Origin: Thauera sp.
GTDB lineage: Bacteria > Pseudomonadota > Gammaproteobacteria > Burkholderiales > Rhodocyclaceae
Assembly (NCBI GenBank): GCA_003446655.1
Contig: DMCZ01000023.1
Location: 14,736-47,202 of the forward strand
DNA length: 32,467 bases
Reading direction: 5' to 3'
The position numbers were made by a program, and so were the translations under genes. Below, piece by piece: positions 1 to 6,685 of the stretch. Every line of letters starts with the position of its first letter. Position 1 is the stretch's first letter. Below the pieces are notes generated by a model that searched no databases, was not told where the DNA came from, and saw nothing but the letters and a program-made list of their open reading frames with translations.

Positions 1-671
1 GCCTTGAGCGCGATGAAGCCCATGTTCAGATGGACGAAGGTCACCGGCGCCAGCAGCAGCCCGGCGCATGCAGCGAGCGCGGCGCCGAGGGCCCAGGCAA
101 GGGTGTGCATGCGCGCTACCGGCACGCCCATCAATGCAGCGATGCGCGCGTCTTCGGAGCAGGCGCGCAGCGCGAGGCCGGTGCGCGTGTATCTGAAGAA
201 CGCGGCCAGCACCAGCGCGAGCAGCACGGTCGCCAGCGTCACCCACAGGTGGCTTGCGGCCAGCACCAGCGGCCCGATCGCGATCGTCTCCGCAGCGAAG
301 GGCAGGCGATGCACCTCCTGCGCCGCCGCCGGCACCGAGGCGACACCGCCGCGCATCATCATCCCCAGGCCGAAGGTGAGCAGCACGGCAACCAGATGGG
401 GCTGGCCGAGCGCCCGTCGCAGCACGACGCGTTCCACCCCCGCGCCGAGCGCGCCAACGGCGATGATCGCCACCGTGGCGGCCAGCAGCAGCGGCAGGCC
501 CGCCTGCAGGTGCAGTCCGAGGGCGGCGAAGGCGCCCAGCATCAGCAGGTCGCCCTGCATGAAGCTGACCGTCTCGGTCGCCTTGTAGATCAGCACGAAG
601 GACAGCGCCACCAGGCCATATACACAGCCGGTCGCGACGCCACTGAGGAGGACCTGGACGAGGGAAAGCAT
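1..671 (-). CDS. livH: Branched-chain amino acid ABC transporter permease, LivH type (partial)
   Basis: The minus-strand frame opens at an ATG at 671 and runs off the window at base 1 with no stop (223 codons visible). The product is very hydrophobic. It begins MLSLVQVLLSGVATGCVYGL and continues with YKATETVSFMQGDLLMLGAF, the N-terminal signature of the LivH/BPD_transp_2 family of inner-membrane permeases that import branched-chain amino acids or related substrates. Several membrane segments follow, with the family-typical stretch RACSEDARIAALMGV near residue 180. About a quarter of the usual 290 residues is missing beyond the edge. The Shine-Dalgarno sequence is weak. LivM, LivG/F and the binding protein would be expected further along outside the window, so substrate specificity (amino acid, urea or amide) cannot be fixed here. 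Confidence 0.85.
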   Translation of the reverse strand, partial: MLSLVQVLLSGVATGCVYGLVALSFVLIYKATETVSFMQGDLLMLGAFAALGLHLQAGLPLLLAATVAIIAVGALGAGVERVVLRRALGQPHLVAVLLTFGLGMMMRGGVASVPAAAQEVHRLPFAAETIAIGPLVLAASHLWVTLATVLLALVLAAFFRYTRTGLALRACSEDARIAALMGVPVARMHTLAWALGAALAACAGLLLAPVTFVHLNMGFIALK

Positions 672-730
672 AGGGGCCGAAGGATAGCCGATCGCACCCC
701 GGAGGCGATGCGAAAGGGCCGGCTCGCCAA

Positions 731-752
731 GCAGGATGCGGGGGCATCCTGC
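731..752 (-). terminator. Perfect 9-bp stem-loop downstream of the EF-hand gene
   Basis: Arms GCAGGATGC (731-739) and GCATCCTGC (744-752) pair perfectly around a GGGG loop. The element lies in the 150-bp gap between the stop of the 722-aa gene (822) and the start of the livH-type gene (671). It could end transcription of the 722-aa gene. No T-run follows on the minus strand, so intrinsic termination is uncertain. Confidence 0.4.
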
Positions 753-821
753 CTGCCAACCGGCCCATCGATCAGATCACGCATCGGCCTGAATTGGCCG
801 AGGCCCGCTCACCGCAAGGTG

Positions 822-2990
822 TCAGCCCAGGAATCGATCGAGGAAACCCTGCCGCCAGAGCACGACGGCAATCACGACCAGGAGCAGCAGGAAGAACCAC
901 GTACCCCAAGGTGTCTGCTTCTCGGCATAGGGGTCTGACAGCGAGCGCGAAGCGCCCGGGGGCAGCGTGGCGACGCCGGTCAGCGCGCCACCGAATGGAA
1001 TGTTGATGCGCGCCCGGGTGTTCACCGCCCAGCCGTTGGCGTCGAGCAGCGGGCCCAGATTGCGCTGGCGAAGCTTGAGCCAGGCGAGCAGCATCGACGG
1101 CCCGGAGATCAGCAGCACGATGCCGACGATGACGAGCGGCATCTGCCACGCGGGCAGCGACAGGAAGCCCGACACCACCGCCGCCAGCGCGGTGCCGAGG
1201 GCGCCGAGCGCGAGGCCGATGGCGGCGAAGATACCGGCGAACTTGGCGATGTCGAAGGGCGCAGCCGGGGCGGCGGGCGCGGCGGCCGGCGCCTCGACCT
1301 TGGCGCCGGCCTCGGCCACGCCGGCCGCGGCCTTGTCGTCGACCGCCTTGTCGCGCGCGGCAGCGAACTTCTGGATCTGGTCGCCGATCATGCGGCCGAT
1401 TCGCTTGTATGGCGACCAGAAGGCCTGACGCACGCTGATCGGCGCTTCCACCACCTTCGCGACGCTCGCGTTCCAGTCGCGGCCCTGGCGGTCGTAGAAC
1501 ACGCCGTTGCGGCCCGGCACCATCATCTCGTCGGCATCGCCACCCGTCATCGCGGCGACGATCGTCATCGGCGCCTCACCCTGGCGCACGCAGTCGCAAT
1601 ACACCAGGTACGCGCCCGACAAGGGCGCGAGCGCCGCATGGCGCCCCATGTCGGCCACCCGCAGGCAGAGTTCGCAGGAGCGCTGGTCGAGATAGAGCGT
1701 GCCGGCCTGGAAGATGGCCTTCTCGTGACGGGCATAGAAGTCGCTGAGCGTGACGAAGTTGCGCAGCAGCTTCACCAGGTCGCGGTTGTAGCGGACCAGA
1801 CGTTCGAGCGCATCAACCTGCGCGGCTGCAGTCTCGGCCGCCAGATCCTGCTGGATCAGGGCCTCCAGCCCGGCGCGGGTGCCGCCCGCGAGCAGCGCGC
1901 GCACTTCGGCGATCTCCATGGCGGCGAGCGGATTGGCGGGCCGCGTTCCAACCCATGCACGGTAGGCGGCAAAGCGTGCGGCGAGATCCTGCCACTCGGC
2001 GTAGGAGAGCGCCTCGCGCTCCCCGAGAATGGGCTTGACCACGCCGTCGCGCAGCGCCGCGATGCGCGCCTCCCAGGCCGGATTGAGCCCTGCGCTGAGC
2101 GGCAGGCTCCGCCCCGGGCCGACGAGCGCGAGCGGCAGTGCAGCCACGCCCTCGGCGTCGGTACCGAGCGCCTGCACGGCCAGTCCGGCGTAGGTGGTGT
2201 CGGCGGGGTTGAGGGCGGTCGCGGCACGCTCGTCGAAAGCGGCCAGGCGGCAGCGCGTGAAATAGTCATCGACCTTGTCGCGCACGGCGTCGAACACGGC
2301 GGCCGCGGCGGCAGTGCCCTCGCCCAGCGGCAATACGGTCGCAGCGTCGGCCTCGGCCTGGGCGTACCATTCGGAAACCGCCTGCGCGGCGGCGAAGAAC
2401 GCGGTCACGCGGTCCTGATCCACGCCGGGCTTGCCGCTGCGGTCGTCTGCGGCGCCGAAGCCGTCGATGATCAACCCGATCGCCCTGACGAGATCCGCGT
2501 CGGCAGTGAGTTCGGCGGGTACGATGCCGTCGCCGTTGAAGTGCTCGGGCGCGAACAGCAGCGTGGGGTCAGCGAGATCTGCCACACCGACCGCGTCCGC
2601 GTCCGGCTTGCCGACATAGTCGAGCACCTTCCTGGCGGTGGCCAGCAGCTTGGCTCCTTCCGGGTTCTCGGCATCGATCGCGGCCAGCGGCAGGGCATCG
2701 ACGCCGCGGAACAGGACGTCCGGATCCTTGAGCACCGTGCACACCCAGCGGCTGGCGGCGACGATCTCGGGCACCCGGATGCGGCCATCCCCGTCGCTGT
2801 CGAGCACCTGCAGCGTGCGGGTGTCGAACTCGAGCCCTGAGGTCGGGCAGGCGAGTACGGACCAGAGCTTCTGGTCCAGCTCGCCCAGATGACGGAGATC
2901 ATCCGCGGTCTCGATGCGAACCTGATCGAAGCCTCCCGAGCGGAAGAATCGCCACTGGTAGCCCTGCTTGCTCTTCTCTTCGTTGCTCAT
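822..2990 (-). CDS. Unrecognised membrane-anchored protein with EF-hand and cysteine pairs (722 aa)
   Basis: I do not recognise a named family. Residues 64-75 (DSDGDGRIRVPE) form a textbook 12-residue EF-hand loop with D64, D66, D68, G69, I71 and E75 in place. A degenerate second loop with FNGDG lies near 150-161. Residues 170-435 look alpha-helical. Two cysteine pairs follow, C439-x2-C442 and C465-x-C467, which could bind metal or form disulfides. An Ala/Pro-rich linker (about 553-578) leads to hydrophobic segments at about 584-610, 616-640 and 697-713. Between the last two is a conserved-looking stretch with DANGWAVNTRARINIPFGG. There is no signal peptide, so the large N-terminal part is probably cytoplasmic with a C-terminal anchor, but topology is inferred. 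The ATG at 2990 has AGGGAG about 8 bases upstream. The gene stands alone. Confidence 0.85.
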   Translation of the reverse strand: MSNEEKSKQGYQWRFFRSGGFDQVRIETADDLRHLGELDQKLWSVLACPTSGLEFDTRTLQVLDSDGDGRIRVPEIVAASRWVCTVLKDPDVLFRGVDALPLAAIDAENPEGAKLLATARKVLDYVGKPDADAVGVADLADPTLLFAPEHFNGDGIVPAELTADADLVRAIGLIIDGFGAADDRSGKPGVDQDRVTAFFAAAQAVSEWYAQAEADAATVLPLGEGTAAAAAVFDAVRDKVDDYFTRCRLAAFDERAATALNPADTTYAGLAVQALGTDAEGVAALPLALVGPGRSLPLSAGLNPAWEARIAALRDGVVKPILGEREALSYAEWQDLAARFAAYRAWVGTRPANPLAAMEIAEVRALLAGGTRAGLEALIQQDLAAETAAAQVDALERLVRYNRDLVKLLRNFVTLSDFYARHEKAIFQAGTLYLDQRSCELCLRVADMGRHAALAPLSGAYLVYCDCVRQGEAPMTIVAAMTGGDADEMMVPGRNGVFYDRQGRDWNASVAKVVEAPISVRQAFWSPYKRIGRMIGDQIQKFAAARDKAVDDKAAAGVAEAGAKVEAPAAAPAAPAAPFDIAKFAGIFAAIGLALGALGTALAAVVSGFLSLPAWQMPLVIVGIVLLISGPSMLLAWLKLRQRNLGPLLDANGWAVNTRARINIPFGGALTGVATLPPGASRSLSDPYAEKQTPWGTWFFLLLLVVIAVVLWRQGFLDRFLG

Positions 2991-3111
2991 CGCATGCTCC
3001 CTGTCTGGAAAAACCCCGATCGCCCGGGCATAAGCTCAACGTGCGGATATTGCGCCGGAATCGGACAGGGAACAATCGTCCCACGCGCGGAGTTCCCGGT
3101 CTCGGGGCGCT

Positions 3112-3753
3112 TCAGCCGTAGGCGCCGACGAAGGGGTTGCTGTCGCGCTCCTCGCCGAAGGTGGAGGTGGGGCCGTGGCCGGGGATGAAGGTGATGTCGT
3201 CGCCGAGCGGGAAGAGCTTGTCGCGAATCGAGCGGATCAGCGTCTGGTGGTCGCCGCGCGGGAAGTCGGTACGGCCGATGGAGCCGGCGAACAGCACGTC
3301 GCCGACGATCGCCAGGCGCGCCGCCTCATCGACGAACACGACGTGGCCGGGGGTGTGGCCGGGGGTGTGGATGACCTTGAGCACGACCTCGCCGACCGTC
3401 ACCGTGTCGCCATCGTGCAGCCAGCGGTCGGGCTCGAAGGACTCGACGTCGGGGAAGCCGAACATCTTGCTCTGCTGCGGCATGCCCTCGATCCAGAAGC
3501 GATCTTCCTCCTGCGGCCCCTCGACCGGGACCCCGAGCGCGCGCGCCAGCTTCGCGGTGCCGCCGGCGTGGTCGATGTGGCCATGGGTGATGAGGATTTT
3601 CTCGACGCTGACACCGAGCTTGTCGACAGCGGCGAGGATGCGGTCGATATCGCCGCCCGGGTCAACCACGGCAGCCTTCCTGGTGCGCTCGCACCACAGG
3701 ATGCTGCAGTTCTGCTGGAAGGGAGTGACCGGAACGATGGTGGCCTGAATCAT
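3112..3753 (-). CDS. MBL-fold metallo-hydrolase, glyoxalase-II-like (YcbL type)
   Basis: A 213-aa metallo-beta-lactamase-fold hydrolase. The motif THGHIDHAGG supplies H57, H59, D61 and H62. Further likely ligands are H133 in HTPGHTPGH, D152 in VGDVLFAGS and H193 in IPGHGPTS, so a complete binuclear metal site is present. Length and motif spacing fit the short YcbL-type glyoxalase II group, which hydrolyses S-lactoylglutathione or related thioesters. The C-terminal glutathione-binding domain of classical GloB is absent, so the true substrate is open. The ATG at 3753 has AGGAG 8 bases upstream. The gene sits downstream of gdhA on the same strand but behind a strong stem-loop, so it is probably expressed separately. 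Confidence 0.9.
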   Translation of the reverse strand: MIQATIVPVTPFQQNCSILWCERTRKAAVVDPGGDIDRILAAVDKLGVSVEKILITHGHIDHAGGTAKLARALGVPVEGPQEEDRFWIEGMPQQSKMFGFPDVESFEPDRWLHDGDTVTVGEVVLKVIHTPGHTPGHVVFVDEAARLAIVGDVLFAGSIGRTDFPRGDHQTLIRSIRDKLFPLGDDITFIPGHGPTSTFGEERDSNPFVGAYG

Positions 3754-3856
3754 CGAAAAAGCTCCTGAATGCCTGTGTTCGGCGCGGAGTTTAACCGATG
3801 CGCCCGACCCGCCCTGCGGATGAAGCAGGGGGCGAAAACATTGGGCAGGCTTCCAC

Positions 3857-3923
3857 CAGAAACGCAGCTGGCGCCGCCCCCACCGCTCGGAACGGTGGGA
3901 GCGGCGCCAGTCGCGAGTTTCTG
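3857..3923 (-). terminator. Long GC-rich stem-loop after gdhA
   Basis: The core arms 3868-3885 and 3893-3910 form an 18-bp stem with one mismatch (C3878/A3900) and a 7-base loop. Outside a small internal bulge a further 7 bp pair: CAGAAAC at 3857-3863 with GTTTCTG at 3917-3923. The element starts 46 bases past the gdhA stop. It is followed on the minus strand by a short TTTT tract after about 20 bases, not immediately. Most likely it terminates or stabilises the gdhA transcript. Confidence 0.6.
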
Positions 3924-3968
3924 CCGTCGTGCCTCAGCGCCGGGCAGGACCGCGGCGCACAGCGAGGG

Positions 3969-5312
3969 TCAGATCACGCCCTGAGCCAGCATGGCTTCGG
4001 CGACCTTGACGAAGCCGGCGACGTTGGCGCCGTCGGCGTAGCTGACGCTGCCGTCCTCACGCTCGCCGTACTTCAGGCAGGCAGCGTGGATGCCGAGCAT
4101 GATCTCCTTGAGGCGGGCGTCGACCTCGTCGCGGGTCCACGACATGCGCATCGCGTTCTGGCTCATCTCCAGGCCGGAGGTGGCCACGCCGCCGGCGTTG
4201 GAGGCCTTGCCCGGCGCGTAGAGCACGCCGTTGTGCTCGAAGATCTTCACGGCTTCGATGGTGCTCGGCATGTTGGCACCCTCGGCGACGGCGACCACGC
4301 CGTTCTTGACCAGGGTGGCGGCGTCGTTGGCGTCGAGCTCGTTCTGGGTCGCGCACGGCAGGGCGACGTCGACCGGCACGTGCCACGGACGCACATTCGG
4401 CTCGAAGCGCGCACCGACGCGCTCGGCGTACTCGGCGACGCGGCCGTAGTAGTGGTTCTTGATCTCCATGAGGATGGCGAGCTTCTCGGGCGTGAAGCCG
4501 GCCTCGTCGATCACCGTGCCGCTCGAGTCGGAGCAGGTGATCGGCTTGGCGCCGAGCTGCATCAGCTTCTCGATCGCGTACTGGGCGACGTTGCCCGAGC
4601 CGGACACCGAGACGCGCAGGCCCTTGAAGTCGCGGCCGGCGTGCTCGAGCATCGCGTTGGCGAAGTACACCGTGCCGTAGCCGGTCGATTCCGGACGGAT
4701 CAGCGAGCCGCCGAAGGACAGGCCCTTGCCGGTGAACACGCAGGCGGCGTTGTTCGACAGCTTCTTCATCATGCCGGCCATGAAGCCGACCTCACGTCCA
4801 CCCACGCCGATGTCGCCCGCCGGCACGTCGGTGTCGGGGCCGACGTGGCGATAGAGTTCGGAGATGAAGGCCTGGCAGAAGCGCATGACCTCGCCCGGGC
4901 TGCGACCCTTCGGATCGAAGTCCGAGCCGCCCTTCCCGCCGCCCATCGGCAGCGTGGTGAGCGCGTTCTTGAAGGTCTGCTCGAAGGCGAGGAACTTCAG
5001 GATCGACAGGTTCACCGAGGGGTGGAAGCGCAGACCGCCCTTGTACGGCCCGATCGCCGAGTTGTGCTGGATACGGTAGCCGCGGTTGACCTGGACGTCG
5101 CCTTTGTCGTCCACCCACGACACGCGGAACATGATCACGCGCTCGGGTTCGATCAGTCGGTCGAGGAGGGCATGCTCGGCGTAGCGCTTGTTGTTGGAGA
5201 TGAAGGGCCAGAGGCTCTCCATGACCTCGCTGACGGCCTGCAGGAACTCGGGCTGGCCGGGGTTGCGCTGTTCGACGTAGGCCAGGAAATCCTCGAGGGA
5301 CTGGTATTTCAT
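3969..5312 (-). CDS. gdhA: NADP-type glutamate dehydrogenase
   Basis: Encodes a 447-aa hexameric-type glutamate dehydrogenase that aminates 2-oxoglutarate with ammonium. It has the same length as E. coli GdhA and matches it closely throughout. Visible active-site features are K91 in IGPYKGG, the catalytic lysine K127 in MGGGKGGSDFDPKG and D167 in PAGDIGVGGRE. The nucleotide-binding GSGNVA lies at 238-243, and SDSSG follows at 261-265, the region that sets NADP preference. An in-frame TTG 24 codons upstream (5384) also exists. The ATG at 5312 was chosen because MKYQSLEDFL aligns with the start of the family; its Shine-Dalgarno is weak. Two NtrC-like palindromes lie upstream, suggesting control by nitrogen status. 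Confidence 0.96.
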   Translation of the reverse strand: MKYQSLEDFLAYVEQRNPGQPEFLQAVSEVMESLWPFISNNKRYAEHALLDRLIEPERVIMFRVSWVDDKGDVQVNRGYRIQHNSAIGPYKGGLRFHPSVNLSILKFLAFEQTFKNALTTLPMGGGKGGSDFDPKGRSPGEVMRFCQAFISELYRHVGPDTDVPAGDIGVGGREVGFMAGMMKKLSNNAACVFTGKGLSFGGSLIRPESTGYGTVYFANAMLEHAGRDFKGLRVSVSGSGNVAQYAIEKLMQLGAKPITCSDSSGTVIDEAGFTPEKLAILMEIKNHYYGRVAEYAERVGARFEPNVRPWHVPVDVALPCATQNELDANDAATLVKNGVVAVAEGANMPSTIEAVKIFEHNGVLYAPGKASNAGGVATSGLEMSQNAMRMSWTRDEVDARLKEIMLGIHAACLKYGEREDGSVSYADGANVAGFVKVAEAMLAQGVI

Positions 5313-5423
5313 GATGTTGGACCCATGGGTTGATTGAGAACAGGAAAGCGAGCGGACACGCAAACGCGACAGCCTCGGGATCAACCGAGGCCATCGCGCA
5401 AATCCCCGTCATTGTGCATCAGA

Positions 5424-5440
5424 TTCACCTTTTCGGTGCG
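5424..5440. promoter_or_regulatory. Putative NtrC-binding palindrome, distal pair member B
   Basis: TTCACC-TTTTC-GGTGCG on the plus strand. Compared with the NtrC consensus TGCACC-N5-GGTGCA it keeps the CACC-N5-GGTG core, with one substitution in the extended GCACC-N5-GGTGC form. Its centre is about 120 bp upstream of the gdhA ATG. It resembles the stronger site at 5485-5501. Confidence 0.4.
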
Positions 5441-5484
5441 CCATCGTCGCCGAAACGGGCCATTTCATGACGAACGCGTCATAG

Positions 5485-5501
5485 CGCACCACTTCGGTGC
5501 A
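5485..5501. promoter_or_regulatory. Putative NtrC-binding palindrome A
   Basis: CGCACC-ACTTC-GGTGCA on the plus strand contains a perfect GCACC-N5-GGTGC dyad. On the minus strand it matches 14 of 17 positions of the enterobacterial NtrC site TGCACCAAAATGGTGCA. Its centre is 61 bp from site B, close to six helical turns, as expected for paired enhancer sites. It could serve gdhA, the lysM gene or both. Confidence 0.5.
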
Positions 5502-5625
5502 GATTCATCGCGAGCGCGGCCCAGGAGCCATCGATGCGGACCGGGCGCGGAACGGCCGTCCGCATGGACCCCATTCGCGCAAGCGTTTATGCTGGAAGCG
5601 AATTCCCCAACGACAGGAGGTTTAT

Positions 5626-6108
5626 ATGGGTCTGTTCGCATTCATCAAGGAAGCCGGCGAGAAGCTCTTCGGCACGGGCGAGGCAAAGGCCGCGGCCGCA
5701 GGCAACGACCCGGCGACGGCCAATGCGGCCGCTGCGCAGGCCATCCACAACTACATCGTCGCTCTCAAGCTCGCACCGCCTGACCTCGGCATCAGCTTTG
5801 ACGGCGAGCGCTCCCTGGTCACCGTTTCAGGCACCGCTCCGGACCAGGCGACACGCGAGAAGATCCTGCTGGCCGCAGGCAACGTCGCGGGCGTAGCCGA
5901 GGTGGAGAACAAGCTGTCGGTGGCGCGCGCAGAACCGGAGGCCCAGTTCCACACAGTGGTGCGCGGCGACACGCTGTCGGCCATCGCGAAGAAATTTTAT
6001 GGAGACGCCAACAAGTACCCGGTGATCTTCGAGGCCAACAAGCCGATGCTGAGCCACCCGGACAAGATCTATCCGGGGCAGGTGCTGCGCATTCCGCCGC
6101 TTTCCTGA
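5626..6108 (+). CDS. lysM: BON-LysM domain protein, Kbp/YgaU family
   Basis: A 160-aa soluble protein with no signal peptide. It begins MGLFAFIKEAGEKLFG and ends with a LysM domain (about 108-158, HTVVRGDTLSAIAKKFYG through DKIYPGQVLRIPPLS). A BON domain occupies about 40-100. Order, length and ends match E. coli YgaU/Kbp, described as a cytoplasmic potassium-binding protein. The LysM fold often binds peptidoglycan, but the lack of an export signal favours the Kbp-like role. The ATG at 5626 was chosen for the perfect AGGAGG at 5615-5620, 5 bases upstream. An upstream in-frame start would add 43 residues without family support. An intrinsic terminator follows at 6157. Confidence 0.9.
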   Translation: MGLFAFIKEAGEKLFGTGEAKAAAAGNDPATANAAAAQAIHNYIVALKLAPPDLGISFDGERSLVTVSGTAPDQATREKILLAAGNVAGVAEVENKLSVARAEPEAQFHTVVRGDTLSAIAKKFYGDANKYPVIFEANKPMLSHPDKIYPGQVLRIPPLS

Positions 6109-6156
6109 CCCCAGGGCCTTCGCGACGCCCGTCACCGGTGCCGCTTGCCCCCTGCA

Positions 6157-6189
6157 GGCCCGGGCGATTACGCTCGGGCCTTTGATTTT
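6157..6189 (+). terminator. Rho-independent terminator of the lysM gene
   Basis: A 10-bp stem (GGCCCGGGCG at 6157-6166, CGCTCGGGCC at 6171-6180, one G-U pair in RNA) with loop ATTA is followed directly by TTTGATTTT (6181-6189). It begins 48 bases past the lysM stop and ends 30 bases before the next gene. Confidence 0.85.
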
Positions 6190-6219
6190 CTGGCGACGAC
6201 AGCCGAAGCCGCAGCAACC

Positions 6220-6642
6220 ATGCCCCGAATCAGGATCGACCTCCCCGACCGCTTCCCATTCAGCACCACCATCCCGTTGCTGATCTCGCACATCAATTAC
6301 GGCAACCACCTCGACAACGCGCAACTGCTCGGCATCGTGTCCGAGGCCCGGCTGCGCTTGCTCAAGTCCCTGGGTTACACCGAGCTCGACATCGAGGGGG
6401 TCGGCATCATCGTGGCCGACGCCGCACTTCAGTATCGCTCCGAGGCCTTCCACGGCGAGAGCATGCGGGTCGAGATGGCTGCCAGCGACTTCAACGCGTT
6501 CGGCTGCGACCTGGTCTGGCGCATGTCCGAAGCGGAGGGCGGTCGCGAGGTGGCCCGCGGCAAGACGGGCATCGTGTTCTTCGACTACCGGACCCGTAGC
6601 AAGGCGCCAACGCCTGCCGGCTTTCGCGCGCATTTCGCATAG
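6220..6642 (+). CDS. Hot-dog fold thioesterase-like protein
   Basis: A 140-aa protein resembling small 4HBT/YbgC-like acyl-CoA thioesterases. Residues 23-36 (HINYGNHLDNAQ within this span) correspond to the loop and start of the central helix of the hot-dog fold, followed by EARLRLLKSLGY. The C-terminal half has the expected beta strands (QYRSEAFHGESMRVEMAA). The usual catalytic aspartate in the DxxGHVNN-type motif is not evident; H24 or N26 stands at that place, so activity or mechanism may differ. The ATG at 6220 was preferred because residues before it have no family character and overlap the terminator. The ribosome site is weak. Thioesterase function is inferred from fold motifs only. 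Confidence 0.75.
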   Translation: MPRIRIDLPDRFPFSTTIPLLISHINYGNHLDNAQLLGIVSEARLRLLKSLGYTELDIEGVGIIVADAALQYRSEAFHGESMRVEMAASDFNAFGCDLVWRMSEAEGGREVARGKTGIVFFDYRTRSKAPTPAGFRAHFA

Positions 6643-6685
6643 CACGCCTACCGCCTTCCGCTCTCATGCAGCCGGCGTGCGCACG

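Larger units (their letters stand above)
5313..5625. other. Divergent intergenic region gdhA / lysM
   Basis: This 313-bp non-coding stretch separates the divergent gdhA and BON-LysM genes. It contains the two NtrC-like palindromes listed separately. I found no convincing sigma-54 -24/-12 element with correct spacing. The closest candidate, on the minus strand at 5360-5375, has its GG and GC one base too far apart. No convincing sigma-70 promoter or RNA gene was seen. Confidence 0.6.

Noticed and set aside
3798..5333. 511-codon plus-strand open frame opposite gdhA
   Set aside because: Antisense shadow of gdhA with low-complexity composition; no domain seen.
5360..5375. Possible sigma-54 -24/-12 promoter for gdhA
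   Set aside because: The GG and GC elements are one base too far apart, and sigma-54 promoters are strict in spacing.
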